From UBA12014 sp029248335 (lineage in GTDB: Bacteria > Planctomycetota > Phycisphaerae > Phycisphaerales > SM1A02), in the NCBI GenBank assembly GCA_029248335.1, contig JAQWJM010000061.1, positions 1 through 42,189 of the forward strand: a stretch of DNA of 42,189 bases, given 5' to 3'. Position numbers and translations under genes: made by a program. The stretch's first letter is position 1. Each line of letters opens with the position of its first letter. A model generated the notes under the pieces. The model was given only the letters and a program-made list of their open reading frames with translations. It was not told the DNA's origin and searched no databases. Positions 25,620-34,611 of this stretch are shown in pieces.

Positions 25620-28600
25620 GTCTTCCCTCGTTCGGGGCCCGCCGGCCGGTCCCCGCGAACCTCCTGATGCTCGCGTTGATCATCGGTGGCATCTACGCCG
25701 GACTCAACATGCGCCGCGAGTTCTTCCCGGAGATCGATCCGGAGGCGGCCCGCGTCGAACTCATCTACCCCGGCGCGACGCCGCGGGAGATCGAGGAGTC
25801 GATGGCCCGCAAGGTGGAGGATGCGGTCGGAAGCGTCCAGGAGGTCCGCCGGATCGAGACCACGGTCAGCGAGGGCGCGGGGATCCTGGTGGTCAAGTTC
25901 GACGAGGGGACCGACATCCCCGAAGCGATCGAGGACGTCGAGCGGGCGATCGAGCGGCTTTCGGATCTGCCCGACGACGCCGAACGGATCCGGGTGGTGG
26001 AGTTCGAACCGAATCTCCCGGTCATCATCCTGACGCTCCACGGCGAAGTCGACGAGCGGGTGCTCAAGTCGGCGATGCGCACGATCATCGACGACCTCGA
26101 ATCGCTTCGTGGCATGGGCTCCCTGCAGGTGTCCGGTCTTCGGGACTACGAACTCCGGGTGGCGGTCGAGCCCGAGCGTCTGGTCGAGAACGGACTTCCC
26201 ATCACCGCCGTCGCCGACGCCATCCGGGCGTGGACGCTGGAACTTCCGAGCGGCTCGCTTCGCGGGGCCGGCGGCAACGTCAACGTCCGCACCATGGGCG
26301 TGGCGGAGCGGGCGGAGGAGATCCGCTCGATCGTGGTCCGAGCCCGCCCCGATGGAAGCATGCTGACCGTCGGTGATCTCGCGAGCGTCAGCGACGACTT
26401 CGTCGACGTCGATCTCGAGGAGTGGTTCGACGGATCGCCCGCGAGCAGCGTGACGATCTTCAAGACCGGAACCCAGGACGCCGTGGCGATCGCGCGGATG
26501 GCCTACGCCTACGTGGCCGGACGGCAGGGCGAGGCCTTCACCGGGCCGATCTGGGCGGAGGCGATGGGGACGTCGGAGTGGGAGGCGTACGAGCTCGGGC
26601 TCAGTCGACCCGAGCCGCTGCCCGCGGACCTCGTCGCCCACAACGATCTCTCCCGTTTCATCCAGGGGCGTCTCGAACTTCTCTCGCGGAACGCGCTTCA
26701 GGGCGCGGGGCTGGTCTTTCTCGCGCTCCTGCTGGCCCTCAACCTCCGGGTGGCGTTCTGGGTGATGGTCGGTCTGTTCACCGCGATCTGCGGGACGCTG
26801 CTCGCGATGACCGCGCTCGGCGTCACCCTCAACCTGCTGACCATGTTCGGCCTTCTGGTCACGCTCGGGATGCTGACCGACGACGCGATCGTGGTCAGCG
26901 AGAACATCACGGCGCGGAAGGACTTCGGGGAGACGCCGCAGACCGCGGCGATCCGCGGTGGCGAGCAGGTCTTCTGGCCGGTGGTCGGCACGGTCCTGAC
27001 CACGATCGTCGCCTTTCTTCCCCTGACGTTCATCAGCGGGAACATCGGCAAGCTCCTTGGAGCGCTTCCGATGGTGGTCTTCTGCGCCCTCGCCATCAGC
27101 GTGCTGGAGTCGATGCTGATCCTGCCGTCCCACATGGTCCACGCCCTGCGCGGGATGATCCAGAGCCGGGGTGGCGGGATCTTCGGACTCGCGGATCGCT
27201 TCGCGGCCTGGCGCGATCGACGGATCGTCTTCCCGGCCACCGAGATCTACGGCCGGCTGGCGAGGCGAAGCGTCCAGTACCGCTGGATCGCGGCCTCCAT
27301 CGCCCTCTCCCTGCTCGCGATCTCCTACGGGATGTACGCGGGCGGTCGGGTTCCCTTCGTGTTCCTTCCGACCGAGGACACCGAGAACGTGGTCGTGGAC
27401 GTCCGGATGCCGCCCGGCACCGAGCTCGCCGAGACGCGTCGCATCGCCTCGCGCATCGAGGACGCGGCACGATCCCAGCCCGAGGTCGACTTCACCAGCC
27501 TCGCGATCGGCTCGAGCTTCGACATCAACACCGGTCTCGAGAATCCGGGGTCCAGCGCGATCGCCCAGATCTTCTTCGAACTGTCGCCGATCGAACGCCG
27601 TGATCGCGCGAGCGCCGAGATCATCGACGCGATCCGCCGCGAAGCGGGGGATCTCTCCGAGGTGGAGCAGGTCTCCTGGCGGGAGATCGACGGTGGCCCC
27701 GGAGGATCCGACATCACCTTCGAGATCTCCGGGGACGACGACGTCGCGATCGACGCCGCGGTCGCGGACGTCAAGGAACTCTTCGCCACCTACGAGGGGG
27801 TCTTCGACATCGCCTCCGACGATTCGGTCGCCCAGCGGGAACTGCGGATCTCGCTCCTGCCCGGCGCGGCGTCGCTCGGGGTCACGGTCGCGGGCGTCGC
27901 CCAGCAGGTTCGTGGCGCGATCTACGGAATCGATGCGCACGTCTACAGCGAACTCCGCGAGGACATCGACGTCCGCGTCTCCTTCGACGACGCGTCCCGA
28001 CGCGAACTGGGTTCGGTCGAGGGGATGTGGATCACCACGCCCGACGGACGGTCGATCCCGCTCGCGGAGATCGCCCGGATCGAGGAGGCCGACGGCTTGT
28101 CGACGATTCGACGGATCGACCGTCGCCGCGCGGTCAGCGTGACCGCGGACGTCGACTCGCAGACGAACCCGGAACAGGTCGTCGCGGCCATGACGCCCGC
28201 CCTCGAGGAACTGCGTCGACGCCACGGCGGCGTGCTGATCGAGAGCGGTGGTCGCCAGCAGGACGTCATCGACGCCTTCGCCACCCTGCCGATCGCGATG
28301 CTCGCCGCGAGCCTGATGATCTACGTGATCCTCGCCTGGCTCTTCGCGAGCTTCATCCAGCCGTTCGCGGTGATGCTGGCGATCCCGTTCGCCCTGATCG
28401 GCGTGGTCTGGGGCCACTGGATCCTCGGGTTCGAGATCACCTTCCTCAGCCTCATCGGCGTCGTGGCCCTCGCGGGAATCGTGGTCAACAACTCACTCAT
28501 CCTCGTCGAATTCCTGAACAGGAACATGGAAGCCGGAATGCCGCTCGGTGACGCCCTCGTCGATGCGGGCCGACGACGGCTCCGTCCGATCCTGCTCACC

Positions 28601-28852
28601 ACCGTGACCACGGTGCTGGGCCTGACGCCGCTCATGCTGGAACAGAGTTTCCAGGCCCGGTTCCTCATCCCGATGGCGATCTCGATCACCTTCGGCCTGA
28701 TGAGCTCCACGTTCCTGACCCTGCTGGTCCTGCCCGCGATCCTCGTGATCGTCGACGATCTCGTCGCGGCCGGGCACTGGCTCTGGTTCGGCATGAACCG
28801 GGCGGACCGCGCCGCGACCCTCGCGGAGCACCTGCCAACCGAGGCGGAGTGA
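25616..28852 (+). CDS. RND superfamily efflux permease (AcrB-like)
   Basis: The 1078-residue permease has the RND layout: a first transmembrane helix, a large periplasmic porter loop (about 35-360), transmembrane helices 2-6, a second loop (about 560-865) and helices 8-12. The start of the mature region, FFPEIDPEAARVEL followed by YPGATPREIEE, is typical of the hydrophobe/amphiphile branch. TM4 carries the proton-relay Asp pair, Asp422-Asp423, in LTDDAIVVSENI. The second half repeats the pattern, ending LTTVTTVLGLTPLML in TM11-12. It takes substrates from the periplasm or membrane and uses the proton gradient. The gene starts with GTG overlapping the adaptor stop and ends directly against the convergent Nif3 gene. 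Confidence 0.92.
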   Translation: MSLPSFGARRPVPANLLMLALIIGGIYAGLNMRREFFPEIDPEAARVELIYPGATPREIEESMARKVEDAVGSVQEVRRIETTVSEGAGILVVKFDEGTDIPEAIEDVERAIERLSDLPDDAERIRVVEFEPNLPVIILTLHGEVDERVLKSAMRTIIDDLESLRGMGSLQVSGLRDYELRVAVEPERLVENGLPITAVADAIRAWTLELPSGSLRGAGGNVNVRTMGVAERAEEIRSIVVRARPDGSMLTVGDLASVSDDFVDVDLEEWFDGSPASSVTIFKTGTQDAVAIARMAYAYVAGRQGEAFTGPIWAEAMGTSEWEAYELGLSRPEPLPADLVAHNDLSRFIQGRLELLSRNALQGAGLVFLALLLALNLRVAFWVMVGLFTAICGTLLAMTALGVTLNLLTMFGLLVTLGMLTDDAIVVSENITARKDFGETPQTAAIRGGEQVFWPVVGTVLTTIVAFLPLTFISGNIGKLLGALPMVVFCALAISVLESMLILPSHMVHALRGMIQSRGGGIFGLADRFAAWRDRRIVFPATEIYGRLARRSVQYRWIAASIALSLLAISYGMYAGGRVPFVFLPTEDTENVVVDVRMPPGTELAETRRIASRIEDAARSQPEVDFTSLAIGSSFDINTGLENPGSSAIAQIFFELSPIERRDRASAEIIDAIRREAGDLSEVEQVSWREIDGGPGGSDITFEISGDDDVAIDAAVADVKELFATYEGVFDIASDDSVAQRELRISLLPGAASLGVTVAGVAQQVRGAIYGIDAHVYSELREDIDVRVSFDDASRRELGSVEGMWITTPDGRSIPLAEIARIEEADGLSTIRRIDRRRAVSVTADVDSQTNPEQVVAAMTPALEELRRRHGGVLIESGGRQQDVIDAFATLPIAMLAASLMIYVILAWLFASFIQPFAVMLAIPFALIGVVWGHWILGFEITFLSLIGVVALAGIVVNNSLILVEFLNRNMEAGMPLGDALVDAGRRRLRPILLTTVTTVLGLTPLMLEQSFQARFLIPMAISITFGLMSSTFLTLLVLPAILVIVDDLVAAGHWLWFGMNRADRAATLAEHLPTEAE

Positions 28853-29977
28853 TCAGGCCGGGCGCAGCGGATCGGCGTCCATCCGACTGATGACGACCTC
28901 GGCCTCGAGGCCGGCCCGAAGCCGGCGTCGCAGCCGCTTCAGCCACCCGCGTTCGGTGTTGGTGTGTCCGGCGACCAGCACGGCGCAGTTCCGGGCCCGG
29001 GCGTGCAGCACGTCATGGTGCTTGAGTTCGCCGGTGATGAACAGCGTGCATCCCTGGTCGATCGCGGGATCGAGGAGTTCGGCGCCGCTCCCGGCGCAGA
29101 GCCCGACGACCTCGTGTCGCCGTCGACGGTCGGCGTCGTCGTTGGCGAACCGATCGGTGCCGAGGTGGTCGCGCATCCGGTCGGTGATCGTCCCGATCGT
29201 GGCACCGTGATCGAGCACCACCCGACGACCGGCTCCGATCCCGCGACGGGGGCGTTCGGTCTGCCGGTAGATCTCGATCGGTGGCTCCTCGTAGGGATGG
29301 AGGGAGCGGAGATGTTCGATCGCGATCGCGAGATTGTGATCACCACACACCATTTCGAGTCGGATCTCGTCGACCCGTTCGAGTCGGCCGCGTTCGCCGC
29401 GGACCGGATTCGAGGCATCGCCGCCGAAATACGTCCCGACCGCGGCGACCTCGATCGAACAGAGTTCGTACTCGCCGATCACGCCCGCACCGGCCGCGGC
29501 CAGTCCGTGCCGGATCCGTTCGATCGAATCCGCGGGACCGTAGGTGACCACCTTGACCCGTTCGGTCGCGGGCAGTTCGAGGGCGGGCACGATGGCCCGT
29601 CGATCTCCGGCCCCGAGTCCGTCGGCGAGCCAGTCGTTCACGCCGCCCTCGGCGGCGTCCGCGGCGGTGTGCGGGGAGTGGATCGCGATCCCCGCGGCGA
29701 TCGCCGCGAGCAGGATCCGGCCGCCCGCGTCCTCGTCGGTGATCCGCTTTCGGGCGGTGAAGATCGGGGGGTGGTAGGCGACGATCGCATCGACCTGCTT
29801 GCGGATCGCCTCCGCGAGCACCGCCTCGGTGAGATCGATGCACAGCATCACCCGGCCGAGTGGATGGTCCCGGTCACCGACCAGGAGGCCGACGTTGTCC
29901 CAGGATTCGCCCAGTTCCGAGGGAGCGATCTCCTGCATGAGATCGACGAGCTGCTGGATTCCGGATCGTGAAGTCAT
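28853..29977 (-). CDS. Nif3-like dinuclear metal centre hexameric protein
   Basis: The 374-residue protein belongs to the Nif3/YbgI family, long form with a central PII-like insertion (about 135-240). Metal-binding motifs are present: VAYHPPIF (His69), HSPHTAADAAEGGVNDWLA, GELKHHD and HTNTERG near the C-terminus. Family members form toroidal hexamers with a two-metal site; the reaction is not settled, and the older name GTP cyclohydrolase 1 type 2 is not well supported. The ATG at 29977 follows a -10-like hexamer by six bases. Its stop lies immediately beside that of the RND permease gene, with no room for a terminator. Confidence 0.9.
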   Translation of the reverse strand: MTSRSGIQQLVDLMQEIAPSELGESWDNVGLLVGDRDHPLGRVMLCIDLTEAVLAEAIRKQVDAIVAYHPPIFTARKRITDEDAGGRILLAAIAAGIAIHSPHTAADAAEGGVNDWLADGLGAGDRRAIVPALELPATERVKVVTYGPADSIERIRHGLAAAGAGVIGEYELCSIEVAAVGTYFGGDASNPVRGERGRLERVDEIRLEMVCGDHNLAIAIEHLRSLHPYEEPPIEIYRQTERPRRGIGAGRRVVLDHGATIGTITDRMRDHLGTDRFANDDADRRRRHEVVGLCAGSGAELLDPAIDQGCTLFITGELKHHDVLHARARNCAVLVAGHTNTERGWLKRLRRRLRAGLEAEVVISRMDADPLRPA

Positions 29978-29983
29978 GAAAGG

Positions 29984-29989
29984 AGCGTA
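29984..29989 (-). promoter_or_regulatory. -10-like box of the Nif3 gene, probably leaderless
   Basis: On the minus strand TACGCT ends six bases before the ATG at 29977, with CCTTTC between. The identical hexamer serves as the -10 of the divergent phoH promoter. Confidence 0.45.
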
Positions 29990-30045
29990 CGGGATCCGTA
30001 CCGCGTCGGCAGGTGGGGCATGTATCGCATCTTCGGGGATCGGCG

Positions 30046-30074
30046 ATGACAGGGATCGCTCGGGCTACTACGCT
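30046..30074 (+). promoter_or_regulatory. Promoter of the PhoH-family gene
   Basis: ATGACA (30046-30051) matches the -35 consensus at five of six positions, and TACGCT (30069-30074) is the -10, with a 17-base spacer. The expected transcription start is near 30081, which means ATG codons at 30013 and 30046 lie upstream of or inside the promoter and cannot be the start of phoH. Confidence 0.55.
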
Positions 30075-30144
30075 TGAAACGCGACGCCCGGCCTTCGCGA
30101 CGAACACGGCGGCCGAGGCCCGCTCCCAACCCGGAGAATCCGCC

Positions 30145-31611
30145 TTGAGCAATTCGGATGACGCGTCCCTCACCACGGTCTCGACCGGGAATGCGACGTC
30201 GGAGGAACCGGCCATCGATGCCGTGAAGCCTTCGGACGGTCCGCGGAAGTGTTTCGTCCTCGACACCAACGTCCTGCTCCACAATCCAAGCTCGCTCTTC
30301 AAGTTCGCGGAGCACGAGGTGGTCGTTCCCCTCACCGTGATCGAGGAGCTGGACAGCTTCAAGAAGAACAACGACGAGACGGGACGGAACGCCCGCCAGG
30401 CGATCCGGTCGCTGGACGAACTGCGGGCCCGAGGCCGACTCCTCGAAGGCGTCGAGTGGAACGACCAGGGCGGGTCGGTCCGGATCCACCCGTGCGATCG
30501 ATCCCGGCCCTCGTCGCTCGACCTCGACGTCGCCGACAACCGGATCCTCGGCGTGGTCAGCGAGTTTCATGCGTCGGGTCGTCCCACGACCTTCATCTCG
30601 AAGGACATCAACGCCCGGGTGAAGTGCGATGCGCTGGGGATTCCCGCCGAGGACTTCGGCGCGGATCGGGTGGACGCGGACTGGCTCCACACCGGCTGGA
30701 TCGAACTCGTGGTTCCCGGCGCGGTGATCGACGAGCTCTACGAGGAACGACAGGTCCACGTCAGTCGCTTCGAGATGCACCTGAACGACGTCGACCCGAC
30801 GGGTTCGCTGGTGAAACCCGAACTGCTGCCGAACCAGTTCCTGGTGCTGATCGACGAGGGTGATTCATCCCACACCGGACTCGCCCGCATCCTCTCGGAC
30901 ACCGGGCACGTGATTCCGGTCACGGGTCCGCGAAAGCCGGTGCAGGGAATCATGGCCCGGAACCTCCAGCAGAAGATGGCGCTCGACCTGCTGCTCGACG
31001 ACGACGTCCGGCTGGTGACCATGATCGGGCCCGCGGGCTCGGGGAAGACGCTGCTGGCGCTCGCCGCCGGCATGCAGAAGCTCCTCAAGGAGGAACGCTA
31101 CGACAAGCTGCTGACCGCCCGGCCGATCATGCCGCTCGGCCGGGACATCGGGTACCTGCCCGGTGACAAGGACGAGAAGCTCGCGATGTGGATGCAGCCG
31201 ATCTTCGACAACCTGACCTACCTGCTCTCGACCCGGGGCAGTCACTTCAACGAGGCCGACAGCCATTCCGCGGAACAGCGGCTCGATCAGTTGATCGCGA
31301 CCGGGCGGGTCATCCTCGAGCCGATCACCTACATCCGGGGTCGCTCGATTCCGCACCAGTTCATCCTGGTCGACGAGGCCCAGAACCTCTCGCCGCACGA
31401 GGTCCGGACCATCGTCAGCCGAGTGGGCGAGGGGACGAAGATCGTCCTCTGTGGGGACATCGGCCAGATTGACAGCCCCTATCTGGACGCTTCGAGCAAC
31501 GGTCTCAGCCACGTCATCGAGCGGATGAAGCGGCACCCCATCGCGGGGCACGTGACGCTGGAACGCACCGAGCGGAGCGAGCTGGCCTCGATCGCCGCGG
31601 AGCTGCTCTAG
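30145..31611 (+). CDS. phoH: PIN domain-PhoH family ATPase
   Basis: The 488-residue protein joins an N-terminal PIN ribonuclease-like domain (about 30-165, LDTNVLLHNP, VIEELDSFKK and DVADNRIL carrying acidic residues) to a PhoH ATPase domain (about 270-485). The Walker A is GPAGSGKT at 295-302 and Walker B FILVDE at 406-411. PIN-PhoH proteins are thought to unwind and cleave RNA using ATP. The start is a TTG at 30145 with GGAG eight bases upstream and 64 bases after the predicted transcription start. Longer forms starting at ATG 30013 or 30046 would lie in the promoter. It is divergent from the Nif3 gene. Confidence 0.87.
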   Translation: MSNSDDASLTTVSTGNATSEEPAIDAVKPSDGPRKCFVLDTNVLLHNPSSLFKFAEHEVVVPLTVIEELDSFKKNNDETGRNARQAIRSLDELRARGRLLEGVEWNDQGGSVRIHPCDRSRPSSLDLDVADNRILGVVSEFHASGRPTTFISKDINARVKCDALGIPAEDFGADRVDADWLHTGWIELVVPGAVIDELYEERQVHVSRFEMHLNDVDPTGSLVKPELLPNQFLVLIDEGDSSHTGLARILSDTGHVIPVTGPRKPVQGIMARNLQQKMALDLLLDDDVRLVTMIGPAGSGKTLLALAAGMQKLLKEERYDKLLTARPIMPLGRDIGYLPGDKDEKLAMWMQPIFDNLTYLLSTRGSHFNEADSHSAEQRLDQLIATGRVILEPITYIRGRSIPHQFILVDEAQNLSPHEVRTIVSRVGEGTKIVLCGDIGQIDSPYLDASSNGLSHVIERMKRHPIAGHVTLERTERSELASIAAELL

Positions 31612-31734
31612 CGGTCATCGGCACGCGGGATTTTGCCGACCGGCCCGCGATTCGGACGATATCGTTCCCAGTCCCGTTCGGAATCGATCCGGGCGTCTCG
31701 ATCCATCAACGACCTGCAGGGAGATCCCACCGTC

Positions 31735-32541
31735 ATGCTCAAGTCCAGCAACCCCGCCCTCGGTGAAGAGACGATCCGCAACGGCGACTGGTGGAGCGAC
31801 GCCGCGACCGCCGAGGCCGCGAGCATCTCGGGCATCGTCAACAAGACCGGACTCTTCGCCTTCGTGCTCGCGATGGCGGGTGCCGCCGGCTACGCGGTGA
31901 TCAACGCGAACCCGTGGCTCCTCTGGCCGATGACGCTGGTCTCGATGCTGGTGACCTTCGGGACGTTCTTCCTGATTCGCGGCAGCGCCCGGATGGCTCG
32001 CAACGTCGGCTTCGTCTACTCCGCGTTCCAGGGCTTCATGCTCGGTGGCATCGCGGTGATGTTCGACAACCTTCTCGCCTCGCAGGGCGTCGCGGTGGCG
32101 GGTGGAATCGTCTTTCAGGCGTTCCTGCTCACCGCGGGCGTGCTGATCGCGATGCTCGGGCTCTACAAGGCCAGGATCCTGACCGGTGGGCCGATCTTCA
32201 CGAAGGTGCTGACGGTCGCGACGGTGGGAGTGATGGTCGCGATCCTGCTTTCCTTCGTGGTCAGCCTCTTCGGCGTCTCGGTTCCGTTCATGAACCCCAT
32301 GACCGCGTTCGGAGGCGGGAATTCCGCGTTGATCGGCCTCGGCATCAGCGTCGGCCTGCTGCTGCTGGCGTCGCTCTGGTTGATCATCGACTTCCGACGT
32401 GCCGAGGAACTGGTGGCCAGCGGCGCCCCGAAGGAGTCGGAGTGGTACGTCGCATTCGGGCTGATCGTCACGATCGCCTGGGTCTACCTCGAGGCCATGC
32501 GGGTGATCTTCTACCTCACCGCCATGACCAGCCGGGACTGA
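31735..32541 (+). CDS. Bax inhibitor-1/YccA-family membrane protein
   Basis: The 268-residue protein has about seven transmembrane segments from residue 37 on, with FLIRGSARMARN, YSAFQGFMLGG and FQAFLLTAG in the places expected of Bax inhibitor-1 family proteins. Eukaryotic members are ion leak channels; bacterial YccA modulates the FtsH protease. Which, if either, applies here is unknown. The ATG at 31735 follows AGGGAG by about a dozen bases; an earlier in-frame ATG at 31633 would put 34 polar residues before it. A 14-base tandem duplication spans its stop codon. A strong terminator follows. Confidence 0.82.
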   Translation: MLKSSNPALGEETIRNGDWWSDAATAEAASISGIVNKTGLFAFVLAMAGAAGYAVINANPWLLWPMTLVSMLVTFGTFFLIRGSARMARNVGFVYSAFQGFMLGGIAVMFDNLLASQGVAVAGGIVFQAFLLTAGVLIAMLGLYKARILTGGPIFTKVLTVATVGVMVAILLSFVVSLFGVSVPFMNPMTAFGGGNSALIGLGISVGLLLLASLWLIIDFRRAEELVASGAPKESEWYVAFGLIVTIAWVYLEAMRVIFYLTAMTSRD

Positions 32542-32555
32542 CCAGCCGGGACTGA
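32528..32555 (+). repeat. 14-base tandem duplication across a stop codon
   Basis: CCAGCCGGGACTGA occurs twice back to back (32528-32541 and 32542-32555). The first copy ends in the TGA stop of the Bax inhibitor-like gene, and the second repeats the stop. It looks like a replication-slippage product. Confidence 0.9.
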
Positions 32556-32607
32556 TCGGCCGGCCGGGAAGGCCGGAATCTGCGCCGGAAGATCCTGCAG
32601 ACATCAC

Positions 32608-32646
32608 CGCCCCGCTCGACTTCCGTCGAGTGGGGCGTGTGTTTTT
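32608..32646 (+). terminator. Rho-independent terminator after the Bax inhibitor-like gene
   Basis: There is a 13-bp stem (32608-32620 with 32625-32637, one G-T pair) closed by the tetraloop TTCC, followed by TGTGTTTTT. A smaller 6-bp hairpin (32560-32576) precedes it. Confidence 0.85.
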
Positions 32647-32769
32647 CGGAGATCAAACGGGATGTTCCGCCCGGAACGCCGGTCGGTGCGCGGGATCGAA
32701 CCGTCGGGAATCAGACGGGCGGGGCCCCGGGTCTTCCGGGCTCACGGGCTTCGGAATTTCAAGAGGACC

Positions 32770-33051
32770 TCAGGCCCCGAGGGCTTCGACGCGGCTCGTC
32801 ATGTCGCCCACCGAAGAGACTCGGACCCCGAAATTCTCTCCCACCTTGACCGCGGTTCCGGTGCCGACCGCCTTGTTGTTGACGAGGATTCGAAGCTCCC
32901 CGTTGCTGGCCTGGGGGAATTCGACGATGGCACCGTGGACGAGATTCACGGCCTCGGCGAGCGGCATCCGCCGCTGGGCGATTTCGACGATCAGTGGGAC
33001 TTCGAGGGAGAGGATGGAATTGAGATTGGAAGACATGGGTCTCGCATTCAT
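32770..33051 (-). CDS. Single-domain FliN/SpoA (C-ring type) protein
   Basis: The 93-residue protein is almost entirely one SpoA/FliN domain (residues about 15-90): LEVPLIVEIAQRRMPLAEA, GAIVEFPQ, ELRILVNNKAVGTG and GVRVSSVG align in order with FliN of the flagellar switch. FliN forms the C-ring with FliM and FliG; SpoA proteins also build the sorting platform of type III secretion. There are no flagellar or secretion genes beside it, so its partners are unknown. A second ATG at 33036 gives an 88-residue form; neither start has a clear Shine-Dalgarno sequence. It stands between a convergent terminator and the fab cluster. Confidence 0.78.
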   Translation of the reverse strand: MNARPMSSNLNSILSLEVPLIVEIAQRRMPLAEAVNLVHGAIVEFPQASNGELRILVNNKAVGTGTAVKVGENFGVRVSSVGDMTSRVEALGA

Positions 33052-33294
33052 GCTCGGATGAGGTCGGTCGATGTGGAATTCATCGGCTCGGGGGGGCTTT
33101 CGGGTGCACTCCCACCCGGATACCGGAATCGAAGCGTCTCTCGACCGTGAACGGAAGGCGCCCGCACCGGGGGATGATCCATCCGGCTCGAGCGTCTTTC
33201 ACCCCTTCCGGACTTCGGAAACGAGATCCCCCCGGAAACCTGTCCGGGTGAGCCTGAAGGGATGAATGGGAGGTGGAGCGGGCCGCAGGGTCGC
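33052..33294. other. Intergenic region between fliN-like gene and fabF, no gene seen
   Basis: Both flanking genes are on the minus strand, so this stretch follows fabF and precedes the FliN-like gene. It contains two short inverted repeats (5-6 bp, around 33205-33245) that could slow transcription, but neither has a T-run, and I see no convincing promoter or gene. Confidence 0.5.
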
Positions 33295-34554
33295 TCAGTC
33301 GCCGTTGTAGCGACTGAAGACGAGGCTCACGTTGTGGCCGCCGAACCCGAAGGAGTTGTTCACCGCGTACTGGATCGGCTTCTCGCGAGCTTCGTTCGCG
33401 ACGAAGTCGAGGTCGAAGCCGTCGTCCGGGTTCTCGAGGTTGATCGTGGGCGGAAGGATCCCTTCCTGGAGGGCCCGGATCACGGCGACCGACTCGATTC
33501 CACCCGCGGCACCGAGGGCGTGCCCGGTCATCGACTTGGTGGAACTCATGGCGAGGTCGGCGGCGTGTTCGCCGAAGACGGACTTCACCGCATAGACCTC
33601 GGCGGCGTCGCCAAGCGGCGTGGAGGTGCCGTGGGCGTTGATGTAGCCGACGTCGGTCGTGTTGATTCCGGCGTCCTTCAGGGCCCAGGTCATCGCCTTG
33701 GTGGCCCCGATGCCGCTCTCTTCCGGTGCGGCGATGTGATGGGCGTCACCGCTGGTGGCGTATCCGAGGATCTCCCCGTAGATCTTCGCTCCACGAGCCT
33801 TCGCGCTCTCCAGGTCCTCGAGAATCAGGACCGCGGCGCCCTCGGCGAGGACGAATCCGTCCCGATCGCGATCGAAGGGGCGGGAGGCCCGCTGCGGATC
33901 GTCGTTTCGGGTGGACAGCGCCTTCATCGTGCCGAACGAACCGATGCAGAGCCGGCTGACCGCGGCTTCGGTTCCGCCGGCGAACATCACATCGGCATCG
34001 CCACGCTGGATCAACTGGAACGCGGCACCGATCGAGTGACCGCCGGTCGCACAGGCGGTCGCGGTCGCGATGTTCGCCCCACGGAGGCCGTGGCGGATCG
34101 AGACGTTGCCGGCGCAGGCGTTCACCATGAGCTTCGGCACGGTGAACGGGCTGATCTTCTTGGGGCTCGTCCGCTCGAGTTTGAGCAGTCCGACCTCGAT
34201 CGTGATGATGCCACCGATGCCCGATCCGATCGCGACGCCGCGGCGATCGGGATCGCCCGTCGCGAAGTCGATGCCGCAATCGTTCGCGGCTTCCTCGGCG
34301 GCCACCAGCCCGAGGAGGCTGGCTCGATCCATCCGCTTCGCCTCGCGAACGTCGACGATCTTCGAGGGATCGAAGTCGCTGACTTCACCGGCGAACCGGG
34401 TCGTCCACTCGTCGTCCTGCTCGAAGGCGGTGATGGGTCCGACGCCGGAGCGACCGGACAGCATCCCCTCCCAGGTGGAGGCGACATCTGTTCCGAGATC
34501 GGTCACGGCACCGAGACCGGTGACGACGACCCTGCGAAGGGTGATGGTCTTCAT
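33295..34554 (-). CDS. fabF: Beta-ketoacyl-ACP synthase II
   Basis: The 419-residue condensing enzyme extends acyl-ACP with malonyl-ACP. The Cys-His-His triad is complete: Cys168 in TACATGG, His308 in NAHGTSTPLGD and His345 in KSMTGHALGA. The length and the C-terminal GFGGHN loop are those of FabF rather than FabH or FabB. It is the last gene of the minus-strand fatty-acid cluster, 57 bases after acpP. The ATG at 34554 gives the usual N-terminus RRVVVTGLG. Confidence 0.96.
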   Translation of the reverse strand: MKTITLRRVVVTGLGAVTDLGTDVASTWEGMLSGRSGVGPITAFEQDDEWTTRFAGEVSDFDPSKIVDVREAKRMDRASLLGLVAAEEAANDCGIDFATGDPDRRGVAIGSGIGGIITIEVGLLKLERTSPKKISPFTVPKLMVNACAGNVSIRHGLRGANIATATACATGGHSIGAAFQLIQRGDADVMFAGGTEAAVSRLCIGSFGTMKALSTRNDDPQRASRPFDRDRDGFVLAEGAAVLILEDLESAKARGAKIYGEILGYATSGDAHHIAAPEESGIGATKAMTWALKDAGINTTDVGYINAHGTSTPLGDAAEVYAVKSVFGEHAADLAMSSTKSMTGHALGAAGGIESVAVIRALQEGILPPTINLENPDDGFDLDFVANEAREKPIQYAVNNSFGFGGHNVSLVFSRYNGD

Positions 34555-34611
34555 GATCGAGGTCGGGGCGACCTGAACTCACGAACGCCGGGAGACCCGG
34601 CGTCCTCGAGA

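Noticed and set aside
25481..28417. A 978-codon minus-strand open frame opposite the RND permease
   Set aside because: It is His/Asp/Arg-rich shadow coding with no hydrophobic segments; the permease frame has all RND motifs.
33200..33250. Short inverted repeats as a terminator for fabF
   Set aside because: The stems are only 5-6 bp and no T-run follows in the minus-strand transcript.
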